A DNA stretch of 64,000 bases from Membranipora membranacea (lineage: Eukaryota; Bryozoa; Gymnolaemata; Cheilostomatida; Membraniporidae): NCBI GenBank assembly GCA_914767715.1, contig OU612071.1, positions 18,596,948 through 18,660,947 of the forward strand, read 5' to 3'. Within the stretch, counting starts at the first letter, position 1; each line of letters opens with the position of its first letter. A program made the position numbers and the translations under genes. Shown here one piece after another: positions 12,401 to 22,400 of this stretch. The notes below the pieces were generated by a model, which saw nothing but the letters and a program-made list of their open reading frames with translations, was not told the origin of the DNA and did not search any database.

Positions 12401-14459
12401 CAATAGTACAATACGCCATCAGTGTGTGTGTGTGTCATTAGCACATTCAAACCTTAAGAAACGATGCCGGTGTTGATGGTAGTGGCGTTATTATCCACAT
12501 TTTCAGCAACGTGGTTGATAATGAAATGCTGCTACTATCAACCAGCACAGCCTTGGAACAAGGAGTCTTTAACTTGGTTGGAGCACTTGAATTTATATTC
12601 AGTCAGTTGTGAGCATCGCTGAAAACATGTGATGCTGAGATTTCAATACCCTACTTGATCAAGATATTTATTTGATTTCAACTCTCGCAATTGTGCTAAA
12701 GGAAAGTTCGCTAAAATGTATTAGCTCCACTAGATTTCATCACAATTCACATTGATGGCTATAAAGAGGGAATAAAAAAAAATTAATTAAGATATTAATT
12801 TCCAATATATAAACCCTTGAATATATTATTGGTTATTAACAATGAGGTATTGTTTTTTATTTTCTTTCTTAGGTACGGGATCCACGCGGACTATTAGCTG
12901 CCCAGAAGACATTCGGCAAACGCTCCCCATATAAATATATATGTGATGAGCTGACATCTATAGGTAAAGTGATCCGTGAGTCCAAACTGGCGGGGTATAC
13001 TAATGCTCACGAAGTCTTCTACGAGCAGCTAGCTCTCAACTCATCCTATTATGGTGCTAAATTATACAAGTAAGTAAATCTCACTCATAGCCTGTTTTGA
13101 CAAGACTCGTCAGAGAGGTATACCCCCCTCCCCACCTAAAATCTTATCATCCCATCTACAGCAGCTCAGCCTGGCTCAAGCGAATATTTCCCCCAGAAGG
13201 GTGGGAACTCACCAAGTGAGATAAAATTTCTCTATAAAATGACCATCTGAAGTAACAACAAATTGAAATGGAATCATCATAAGTTGAGAAAATATTCAGC
13301 ATCATCAGGTTCCAAAAAAGCGGCTTACTGTATGAAGAACTGATCTTTATAGCAAGTTAGATTGATTTTCTGCATCTTCTGACTTTTTTTTTGTTACAAG
13401 TTGTTTCATTCAAGGGAAACACACTTGGCGCTGCTAAGCTGTCGATGCAATGACAACACAGTAAGATATAGCTTTCACAGAGTAAAACTAAGCAATCATC
13501 GCAGCTCACATTGGTCGTAGTGCCCAGACAGCTTCAATGCGCGTTAGTGGCATTACCTTTTCAACCACTTATTCTGAGTGGTTCAGGCTTTTGATAACGC
13601 AATACCACTAACTGGCATTGCAGACATTTTAGCACTTGAACTAGGCTTACATGATCTCATAATCCGACTAGAACTACCCAAAAAAACTGACCTCTTGACC
13701 TCTGACCTATTTCAATCTGTATATTTTCAGCGAGCTCGGGATCGAGATGCCAGAGGGAGTTGCCAGATTTCTTTCCAGAGAAGATTATCAGAATCAAAGT
13801 GATATTACTAAAAAAGAATCTCAGGTTATCCGTACAGATCCTAATGCCAGTATCTACAAGTAAGTTTGCTTTTAATTCTAAAGAGAGACTAAGTCAATAT
13901 CATATGTATTATTTTAACAACTCAACAGTGTTGCATTGTGGGATACTCATGCCCTATGGTAGACAGCTTTAAGGTCTTAGTCATCATCAATTAAACATTG
14001 GATTTTGTGTGAGTCACTGGACAGGATTCAAACAAACATGATCATACTTGCCTAAATATACTTCGATCTAATTTGCCTACTTTTTGATGTGCTATAGCCT
14101 TTAAGGTTAGAGTTTCACATGCAGGCAAAAAAGACCACCGCACCACCAGTTTGGGAATAAGTTTCCTGTGGTTGTTAGCTCTTTTAACAAGGGGAGATAA
14201 CTTTAAGATAGATTGGAATAAAATACAGTTATCAATAATATCCCTTTGCTGTTTCTGTTGCAGGTTTTTAACCACAATGCACTTCAACAGTGTCATAGAT
14301 ATAGATTCAGACTGCTCTGAGGTTTACGAGTTCTGGCCTGAGATATATCACAATCTTAGGACCCTGTATAAAGAGCATAAAGCAGAAATGGAAAAATATA
14401 TATCAGTCAAAAATCGACCTAGGTTGTATGATTGGGTGAAAAAGAACGGTTTGACCTAG
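298..14459 (+). CDS. WSC-domain carbohydrate sulfotransferase, type II membrane protein (5' partial, 14 exons)
   Basis: Predicted Golgi enzyme moving sulfate from PAPS to a glycan. Visible exons: 298-401, 1695-1856, 3654-3811, 4184-4354, 5335-5470, 5990-6157, 7194-7360, 9467-9595, 10436-10609, 11166-11310, 12041-12186, 12873-13069, 13731-13859, 14264-14459 (stop TAG). Every junction has AG/GT and matching phase, giving about 726 residues after the missing first exon. Order of parts: one membrane segment, a polar and acidic stem, two Cys-rich WSC-type modules, then a sulfotransferase domain with a 5'-phosphosulfate loop (RFRSGSS) and a 3'-phosphate motif (HLVRDPRG). The order TM-WSC-WSC-sulfotransferase is that of animal WSCD1/2 proteins. 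The sulfotransferase motifs also resemble the CHST1-7 type. Acceptor sugar is unknown. The start codon lies outside the window, since exon 298 begins mid-codon (phase 2). Confidence 0.87.
960..1095. repeat. Foldback MITE-like element, family member 1 (decayed)
   Basis: The right half (TTGATAATGTAATACCACTAAC, about 1035-1060, then GCAGCCGTCTGGGCACT) matches elements at 13.5 kb and 12.5 kb. The left half is internally deleted but keeps AGTGCTCAGATGGCTG, the reverse complement of the right end. Confidence 0.45.
1695..1856 (+). CDS. Stem exon of the sulfotransferase gene
   Basis: A phase 1-1 exon with acceptor TTTTTCAG and a strong donor GTAAGT. It encodes 54 polar residues rich in Leu, Glu, Lys and Asn (for example LLRELHTQMDKLESLAYRG), possibly helical. 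Because both ends are phase 1, it can be skipped without shifting the frame. It probably forms the luminal stem with the acidic exon 3654-3811 (EVEVQEDGEDEKAL). Support comes only from splice signals, phase and composition. Confidence 0.65.
2146..2802. repeat. Long imperfect palindrome with tRNA-like centre
   Basis: Two arms of about 300 bp are inverted copies of each other. For example AATCCAAATATTGAGGAAGT (left) recurs inverted near 2705-2725, and TTGTATCACATCTTATT recurs inverted near 2763-2780. Near the centre (2465-2533) lies a tRNA-like stretch with an A-box-like TGGCACGATGG and an exact B box GGTTCGATTCC. A degraded inverted copy sits at 2390-2430. It is a foldback element or two head-to-head tRNA-derived SINEs in intron DNA. 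Confidence 0.7.
4184..5470 (+). CDS. First WSC-type module (exons 4184-4354 and 5335-5470)
   Basis: The two exons encode a Cys pattern of CRQHC, then RGQCYCYY, then RCNATC and DEPACN. This matches the spacing of WSC domains, which are putative carbohydrate-binding Cys modules. The intron falls just before RGQCYC, in phase 0. The usual Gly-rich CGG end of WSC is absent, so this is a divergent copy. Confidence 0.65.
4632..4704. repeat. Foldback MITE-like element, family member 2
   Basis: Arms 4632-4656 and 4680-4704 pair over 25 bases with about two mismatches (AGCTGGTAGT.GCATTTC.TTATCA). Same family as the elements at 12.5, 13.5 and 54.6 kb. Confidence 0.6.
6190..6262. repeat. Short foldback repeat (GGCTCTGAT family), copy 1
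   Basis: AGCCAATG and TTGGCTCTGATATGATTGG pair with CCAATCAGAGCCAA and CATTGGCT. It lies just downstream of the exon ending at 6157. A second copy is at 10627-10702. Confidence 0.6.
7194..9595 (+). CDS. Second WSC-type module (exons 7194-7360 and 9467-9595)
   Basis: Encodes EYMGCFTAGS, YCRDLC, NATYALLSA, then YGSRQCYCSNTL and DSC. The GC-start, CxxLC and YGxxQCYC signatures are those of a WSC domain. This copy is closer to consensus than the first. The intron again lies just before the GxxQCYC block, in phase 0, as in the first module. The 2.1-kb intron between the two exons holds a 35-bp tandem repeat, a relic terminal exon and a GACT-rich microsatellite. Confidence 0.75.
7367..7648 (+). 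repeat. 35-bp tandem minisatellite, about 8 copies
   Basis: The unit contains CCTGCTAAAATTCTTAGC followed by TTGGGTTCTTGACTA. Copies differ by a few bases each. The array starts seven bases after the donor of exon 7194-7360. Confidence 0.85.
7738..7892 (+). pseudogene. Relic or alternative copy of the sulfotransferase last exon
   Basis: Downstream of a TTTACTTAG acceptor, this stretch aligns with the true last exon (14264-14459). Around 7790-7860 both DNAs read GATATATCACAATCTTA, then CCCTGTA.AAAG..CATAAAGCAG. In one frame it encodes EAYNFCPGIYHNL and TLYKDHKA against EVYEFWPEIYHNL and TLYKEHKA in the real exon, then ends at TAG 7890. The homologous frame is open throughout, but the frame following exon 7194-7360 (phase 0) hits a stop early. 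It may be a decayed duplicate or a poorly used alternative end. Confidence 0.65.
9020..9335 (+). repeat. GACT tetranucleotide microsatellite, degenerate
   Basis: About 300 bases dominated by CTGACTGACT with CACTGACT and CAATGACT variants, inside the intron upstream of exon 9467. Confidence 0.85.
9880..10360 (+). repeat. TTA/ATT-rich low-complexity tract
   Basis: Nearly 500 bases of interrupted TTATTATTTAT-type repeats between exons 9467-9595 and 10436-10609. Open frames here encode only Ile, Leu, Tyr and Phe and are not genes. Confidence 0.8.
10436..14459 (+). CDS. Sulfotransferase domain (six exons)
   Basis: Exon 10436-10609 carries the strand-loop VLVIARFRSGSSMTQ, the expected PAPS 5'-phosphosulfate loop (RxGSS), followed by YFEPG, like the FEP motif of CHST enzymes. 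Exons 11166-11310 and 12041-12186 carry LQC, TIRVLSPEPI and VIHL. The last joins at exon 12873 to VRDPRGLLAA, the 3'-phosphate-binding motif. YEQLALN and LYNELGIEMP follow and resemble the YEDLA..LY.FLG segment of CHST proteins. The last exon ends at 14459 with an ordinary Lys-rich tail and no membrane segment. Confidence 0.82.
10627..10702. repeat. Short foldback repeat (GGCTCTGAT family), copy 2
   Basis: AATGTGTTGGCTCTGATTG pairs with CCAATCATATCAGAGCCATC and CACATTGG. It starts about 17 bases after the donor of exon 10436-10609, so it would be transcribed with the pre-mRNA. Confidence 0.6.
11793..12017. mobile_element. Possible pogo-like non-autonomous element
   Basis: The ends CTGTGTAAG and CTTACACTG are inverted, and both inner flanks contain AATTAACAG-type or TTAATTC-type motifs. 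A weakly similar stretch lies at 36160-36330. I found no clear TA duplication. It ends about 23 bases before the exon starting at 12041. Confidence 0.3.
12472..12542. repeat. Foldback MITE-like element, family member 3
   Basis: GTTGATGGTAGTGGCGTTATTATC pairs imperfectly with GATAATGAAATGCTGCTACT and ATCAAC. Confidence 0.55.
13525..13640. repeat. Foldback MITE-like element, family member 4
   Basis: AATGCGCGTTAGTGG and TTCAACCACTTA (left) pair with CCACTAACTGGCATT and TGAGTGGTTCA (right). Confidence 0.55.
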
Positions 14460-16406
14460 TCATGACAGTCATTACAATTAATAAATATATTCAATGTGTA
14501 TTGTACGGTAATATATATGCAAATTCAATGTTTTTATAATTTTTTCGCTTTCTGCTTATATGAAGAATCAATGTCTTAATAATTTTTTGCTCTTCTGCTA
14601 TTTTAGTATCTGTCTTACTACTCTAAGAACATTTCGAATGTCCTAAATCTTACAATGTTACCTGTTTCTAAAACCTTAAAACTTTACCTTTTTGTTATTT
14701 TATCGAAGATCTGATCCTCCTGTCTTACACATGACATAGCCGACTCATGGATTATCTTTACACAAAGTTTTCTCGGCTTTTGACCTTTGACATTATGTCC
14801 TTCCGAATAACCTTTTGACCTTCATACACTCAACCAATGTCTTCCTTCATGAAAGAGTGTAGAGTGATATTATTATGAAGGAGTTTGTGATAATAACTGA
14901 TTTATTTATAACCCGGTTGATCCAGACATCCTTTCAAGATTGGGATGAAGTAAAATCCGTCCAAGTGGGTCGTTAGATTTTTATCATCAATAAAACTTAT
15001 AGTAACGCACTGTGATCTTTAGATATCCATTACTCGTACTTAAAGTCGTGTGCCCATGTATCTCTTAGATGAGTAAAGAGTCCACAGGAGGAAAATCTAG
15101 CTTTTAATAAAAGATAGGTGTTCTGTAATTAGTAATGGGGAAAATTAAACCCTCTGACAACCAGTTCTTGGGATAGGAGATAGGCTCTTTTCTCATCTGA
15201 TTATAATATTAATATTGCTGTCTGTCAGGGTTGACAATGACTGGCACTGATGTACCTGCTTTGGAAGTGCTTTATAGTGACGACAAGGTTTCAAAGTCAT
15301 TAGTGCCACTCTTTAACCACTGACAGCTTTAACGTGCTTTAGCGTGAAGCATATTGCTACAAGACCGGAGCTGTACTGGTTGGTGACAGTATTCTCCTGT
15401 ATAGAGCTATACCATACAGGAGGGTTCATTTATCTACATACACGATGTTATTGTACATACAGAAGACTTCCATTTTTTGGAGTCCTGTTCAACTGATTAA
15501 CGCAATAATAATCCAGCTTTCAACACCAACAAAGAAATATTACCCAGTAGACTGAATGTCACATTATTGAATGAATATAGAATAACCTTTGGCTAGCAGC
15601 TGCAGTACTCAGTACACATTTAAGTCAATTGGGGCAAATTTTTGGCTAAGAAGTTGTCTTCTCTTATTAATGAACTTTGGTGGCTCATTTTCAAAATAGA
15701 GTAAGAAACAATGTATAACTGGTAGTTTCCATGAATCCAGCCAGTCAGGTGATTTCATGATCACACCATTGTTAGGATTACATAACTAGATAGCTACAAT
15801 CACCAGTCCTGGCCCCACATAGAAAATTTGTTTCTTATGATAAACCTTTTCTATCTACCAAGGAGTAACTGTTGCTTCGTGGTTCTACACCAAAGAAGAT
15901 ATTTATGGAAAAGTCCTAAAGACTTTAGGAGGTCTGTCACCAGAATGAAGGTGTAGTCTCGCTCACACATTGGTATTGATTCAAATGTAGATTCAGCCTG
16001 GCAGTCAAATAGAATTTTATTTTAAATTTGCTGTTGCAAACATTCATAATCTTCTGTCTCAATGTACAAAATGAAAAAAACAGCTGGAATCTTAATATAA
16101 ATGCTCAAGAGTGAGAAAAGCGGTTACAAATTTCTTTTGAATTGTAATACGAAAATTTTGGAAATGCTGCAACATAGTGAATCTCACTACCATTATCAGT
16201 AAAATGTAGTCGCCGAATGCTATGTCATAAAACTTAAAATTTTCATCAAAATCAATCAACCCAATTTGTAGGTCTATTGTTGTCTAGGTTGCTGGTGTTA
16301 TGGCATTTCTTTATCAACCACAAGTTCACTCTATTCTTCATCTTACTTATGTTGAGCGCATTAATTTTGATAATCAATTTTGATTTAATAGCGGATCCGT
16401 AATCCC
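14460..16406. other. Gap between two converging genes
   Basis: Lies between the stops of the sulfotransferase (14459, + strand) and the secreted-protein gene (16407, - strand). It must hold both 3' UTRs. A weak relative of the foldback family is visible at 15300-15420. I see no coding exon or RNA gene. Confidence 0.6.
14480..14485 (+). terminator. Likely poly(A) signal of the sulfotransferase gene
   Basis: AATAAA lies 21 bases after the TAG stop in AT-rich DNA. It is the first canonical signal downstream of the last exon. Confidence 0.5.
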
Positions 16407-19400
16407 TTATCCTCTTAATATTCTCGTATCTCTATCACCGGTTGGTCTATCTCTAGGACTTGGTGCTGTACATTGTCCCACAGGTGGCTTATTGAAAGTA
16501 GCCGCTGGAATCGCTAAAACAAACGTAAGATAAGAGTTTGTTTGATTCAACGAGTCAGCGTTTTAAAATTTCAACAAAAACAAACAATAGAACCTAGGCC
16601 CTGAATAAGTTTCAAGCCAACAAGATGGATCACTCCAAAGTGTTTTAGTACCTCCTGCCACAGAGTACAAATACTGCAGCCTGAGGTCATTGATCAATAT
16701 TTACTCTGAGTTTCAACCTCCCTGTGTTGTACGACCCTGTGAACCAACAACGTAAAATCGATAAAAATGGTGAATAAATTCTGTTAAAGGATAAGTCCTA
16801 ATAGAAAAATAGATATATTACCCCAGTTAATCAAATATTGTGAGTTCATAGGGCGATTAACAAGAGTAAAAATTTTTTTTGCGGAAAATAGCATTTTAGT
16901 TTTTTTCTAAATATATATGCAGGGATCATAGTTGATCATAGTGGTCAGGTGAGGCAATAAATCACTATCGTCCACTATGATCCCAATTTTCAGACTTTGC
17001 AACAGTTTTACTGCAAATAGGTTCACAGGCTGTTGCATTTCATATGTCCTAATGACTTTTCAGCCTGAGATCTCTCAAACCATATCAAACATGGCCTAGT
17101 AGGACTGTCACTTTAATTGCGGATGACTGTAAGATAATAAACTCACGTCTGATGGAGGGTATGTTGAAGTGATAGTTCAGAGTACTGGCAGGTTGTAGGA
17201 TTGTTAGAGTTGTCACAACCAATGTCGTCTCACCTGTAGATAGCTGAAGTACTGCCAGGTACACATCTATAGAAACCGAGAGAAGGATAAGAGTTATGGA
17301 ATATTTATGATTCTATAGATGTCAATTTTTGATGGCACTCATTTAGCTTGGCGAAGGTCTCAGAAGCTTTCAGATTTCAGAGGTTAACATATTATCTGTT
17401 TCGACATATTATTCCAGCTATTTGTAGTAGGTTTATTTCAACTTGGCAGATTTGCTGTTTGTGTATAGTCAATAACAAATATAATCTTCATAAATGGTAG
17501 ACCAAAATATGATAATATTGTGTTAGTCGGCACCAATTACATCAAACACTTAAATATCTGAAAACTATCATGTTAAAATCACTACAGTCAAACTTTGACG
17601 TTTTCGTTATCACTGTTGAAGAGCAGAAATGTTTATATAACAAAGAGTATAATAACAAAAGAGAAGAAGAACAGACGAGAGCTATCAGTTAAATAAGACT
17701 ACTGCTAATTCAAACAGAAATCTTTGGCTTGATGGTGTTTGAATTATGTGACTTACCGTCGTCCAGAATGTGTTTGAGCATGACCTCATCACCCCTTACT
17801 CTGACTACTACAAAGACCCTCTCATCAGCCAAGTATTTTTTGGCGCACTTTCTGCTATTGCAGAATCGTTGTGTCTTTGCTGTCTTTCTTCTTGTGGTGC
17901 TGGCACCGCACCTCCTGCAGCGTCTCTTCTGTGGTAACATACTGCTCTGTCCGGTGTAATCCTGAAATATTAATTGATGTATGTATAGTTAAAAACAATA
18001 AAAACTGTTGTTCTCCAAAATCAGGTTCATATACAACAGATATGTGTTTAAATGATGAAATACAACCAGTGCGTGGGCAGTGTAGCAAAGGTCTCATCCA
18101 ATCGGGCGGTCACCTCACTGGTCTGTGGCTGCTTGGTCACAGACTACCTGACTGTACCGCTGCATGTTCTATTTATAATGCATATATCTTATTATTAACA
18201 AAATAAAGCAGCACCCGGAAAAAAAAATTCCAGCCTTTTTGCTATTGTTTTAAGCACTGCCAAGTAAAATACAATGTATTTGGAAAACTTGAGCCAGACT
18301 ACTCAGTATTGAATGCAGTTTTCATGTTGGCTCGAACACCCTAATTAACCATACCTTAGTGATAACACTCTGGTAGTTCACTATAAGTGGGGACCCGTAC
18401 AAGCTTTTCACTACCTCAGTCTCATTTCTCCATACCTGACCCGTGGTCCTGTCGTAATTAACAAAGGCAAACCTCTGAAACAAACAACAGAATAATGTTG
18501 CAAATTCCAACCAAACAGCCATTGTGAATATCAATATTACAATTGAGACAAATCTCACAAAATTCGTAATCATTTTATGGGATTAATTCTTTAAGTTGTC
18601 AATATTTGATCTGTAGGATTGCACAGGAGGAGTGAACAATTGACTTTATGACTGAATCTAATTTCATTATTTTTATGCTACAACGCTATCATTCTACAAT
18701 GCTACAATGTTACAATGAAAAGAGCCAAATATACCACAACCCACCTCTGTATTTGGTATCTTGATGGTTATTGCTTCTCCGGTTATATATCTGCGATTCT
18801 CATCGAAGCCTCGATAGAGCTGAAACTGGCTTATTTCAAAGTCTGAAACAAATGTATTGATTGATGCGATTTCGGCGGATTCTTTTGCAATCTTACAAAT
18901 GCTGTAAATATAAGAGAAGCTATGACCTAACCTTATCGAATGATATAGCTAGGTTAAAACTGTCTCCTCCCTTCTCTCCAATATATACCTAACACTATCA
19001 ACAATGAGCCCTAGTATCTGCTAGGAAATTTTGAGAATAGTCACTGTTTGTTGTATGGGTGTATTTCCTGTTATAGCTCAAATTTGATGTATTTACACTT
19101 ACGACCATGACTATAAATTCATGGATTGGATGAAAAATGCATGAGTTTTATATGATCCCACCCACCCGTTATATAATAGAATTATTTTCAATGACTCTAC
19201 ACGAAAAAATTCTCGCACAGTCAGCAACTTTAAATCAAAGCGATGTCACACTAAGAAGAGACGTCCCAGCTTCTGTAAAGTGTCAGTCCTACTTGGCTAT
19301 GTTTGCTATGGTAATAACGATCTCAGGCTGAAAAGTCATCAGGGCATATGAAATAAAATAGCCTGTGAACCTAATTGCAGTAAAACTACTGTCAAGTCAG

Positions 19401-22400
19401 AAAACTTGGATCAAAGTGATTTATTGTCTCCCCCTGACCACTACTGATCCTCTATGATCCTTACTAACATATTTTAAAAACACTAAATGCTATTTTCTAC
19501 AATTTTTCATTTTTTAAAATATTTTTAATTGCCCGTGAACTCACAAGATTCTATTTACTTGGGTAATACATTCACTTACATAATAGAAATGACCCTTTAA
19601 AGTGTTTAATGGAGCAAAAAAGAACCACTGTTCATATCTAAGGAATATCATAGCAATGAACTTAATAAAAATAATTTCACAATGAAATTCTTGTATTATA
19701 TAACCCATTTTGAAGTGCAAAAACCCAGGGTCTTGAAGGGTCTAGAGTATGTTATCTCCCTTGTCACAGATTATTAAATGATGATCTACTATCAGTATAC
19801 CAGTATCTTTAGTCTTGGCCTGCCCAAGACAGTCACTAGGCTGCTAAACTTACACCAGATACTATCACACAACATCCCTTGTGTGAAATCGTTTTTTTTC
19901 CGTTAAAATGAGATTGCTTTGATATGAACAGTGGTTGTTTTTCGCTTTGATATGAACAGCGGTTGTTAATTTTATCAATTCATACTGTGACAACATCTTT
20001 CATGTAAATTCAACAATTTTTAGAACGGTCTTTACCGATAGTGCCCCGTGATCCATTTTATTATCACATGGTTATATTGGATCTGACTACAAACTAAACT
20101 TAATGGCGGTCAGTATATACATTTGTATCAGTATCTAGCAAAAAAATCTAGCAGCTTTTATGTTATGCCCCAGTTGACGTTCTAGTAATAACCATTATAA
20201 ACTCAGCTAAGCTGCTTTATATAGGTTTTAAAAGCGGTGGACTGTGGCATAATTGGGATTTTTGACCAATCAAATGGAAAATACATAAATTGCCATTGCT
20301 TGTGGAAGGTCAGATATCTTCCCCTAATCTATGAATATATATCAGTGCTTTCAACCACTGTCAATGCTGACACCTAGCTTAGCTCCAGTATGTTGTTTAG
20401 ACTTACTTCGTGAGGTGTCGGGTGTCCTGGTAGGGGGGCCAACCATTGTTTGGTAAGCGCTGTTATGTGATAGGAATAGTTCTTGAGTTCCTCCTATTAC
20501 TCCTCTACTGAAGTCAGCTATCAATGAAAATAGACAAGTAGTGCATTATTACAGTAAAAGCTGTACATACATGTGTTCATATCTTAGATTAAGAACACTG
20601 ACTATGTTGGTTTTGGACACAGCATGAGTTGACAAGCTTTGTCTCCTCTTCATAAACAAAGCAAGTTGAGACCAAACAATGTATGGGATGGCCCATTAAA
20701 AATTGGCTAAGAAAGCCATGTTGTAATTATGAAGCAGGCCCCGGAAATCAAATTCTCACAGTTGAATTTGTGCTAATATTTATTGGATAATTCATAAATA
20801 TCTAATCATTTACCAAAAATATTTTCAAATATCTCATTTATACCTGGTAGTTCTTGGCCTGAGACTTGGCGTTTCCTTCGTCTATCGTAGATAGGGGTTA
20901 TGCTGATCGTTCCACCACTTCTAGAGAATCTAACGAGGTAATCATACAGGGACCACCACGATCGGCCACTCTGGTATTTGGGTCCAGAAATAAGAGGGTT
21001 CATGAACAAGTTTGTGGATTCTAAAAAAAAGCATTTTTTGTTAGGTCAAAGTTTTTCATTGATATCTCTGGTCACAGAAAACCACATTTTTAGGGTAAAT
21101 GAGGGAAGGTTTTGTGCATTTTTAAACAATCATCAAAGTGACCCCAGATTATTTAGCTCGGATTAATGTGCCATGACAAAAATACCACTGTTGTGCATTT
21201 CAATTATTTTTCTGGAAAAATAGCAATGTTTAGTATGTTAGCATGATGGTGATGATTAAGAACAGTATTTATTTTTCTCCAAGTTAATGTTTCAACCCTA
21301 GACTGCAAATTGAGTGTTGTGCATTCAACTTTAAAACTAATGAGTGCATAGAAATAATAAACACTGAGAGGAAAATAACACTACCCCTAATAGAAACTGT
21401 CATCAGCAGCAAGTGGGGTTATGAGTTTATCATTGAACTCCAGATCCGCGCGAAGCGTGAAAGAGTTATCGGGTCTGGGGTTGGCAAGTAAAAATTTGGG
21501 GTAGAAAATATCTGGGGTTTAGCTCATTGATTTGGAGTTGAATTCTAACTTTGGGAAAATAGAAGAGATTTCGCATCTTCTTCCCAACCAGACCCACACA
21601 ATCAGTATGATTAGGAGGCCTGTGCCCTCAAGGCAGTCAAGGGCCAACTAGTAATGTGTAGTGACATGTAGCAATGAGTAACTCCTTGCATGTACTTACT
21701 CTCGGTAGTATCATGTATGTAATTTGGACTGACCACCTGGCACCATTCACACTGATTGCACCTTAATTTGATGATTCTATTTTGATTTGGCTTGCAAACA
21801 TAACTCACTAGGTCTAAGATGTGATGTAGAGTGGAATCAAAGAATTAATAAATACTTGGATCGGAGGAATTGCATGCCAAGGCCATTCACTGCAGGGATT
21901 AGCACAGTTCGGTTAGCTGTATTGTATGTTATGTTAGCTGTAACAGCTTAATTCAGATCTTCATGAAATTTATGTGACCTCTAAATTATGTTACATTCCA
22001 CCAATCAAAAACGTTACGAGTGCTGTAATAGCCAATGAAATATGATTGCAGTCTGGTAACCTAGTAATAACAAGATGGCCACTCCATATTCAACTCCCGG
22101 AAATCTGGGGTTGTAAATTCAACCCCTGATAGGCTGGTGGGTTGGGGTACTCCCTACGCCCCTGTCAGCAACATCATGGAAAACTAAAGGGGACAGGATT
22201 TTTCAAATCTTTTGGGGTTTGAAAGCTGATTAATCTCAATTTCAGTGACAAAATGCACGAAAACTTGCAGAAAATTTATCAACAAAACAGACAGAAGTTG
22301 ATATAAATGACTGTTTGACTACCAATATTATATCTCTCGTGGGTTTTCAATGATGCCATAGCAGAATCTAAAAAAGATTTTACCACGGTTTTCAAGATAA

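Noticed and set aside
16384-16389. ATTAAA as poly(A) signal of the unknown secreted gene
   Set aside because: Only 18 bases after the stop codon, too close to be convincing. No better signal was obvious.
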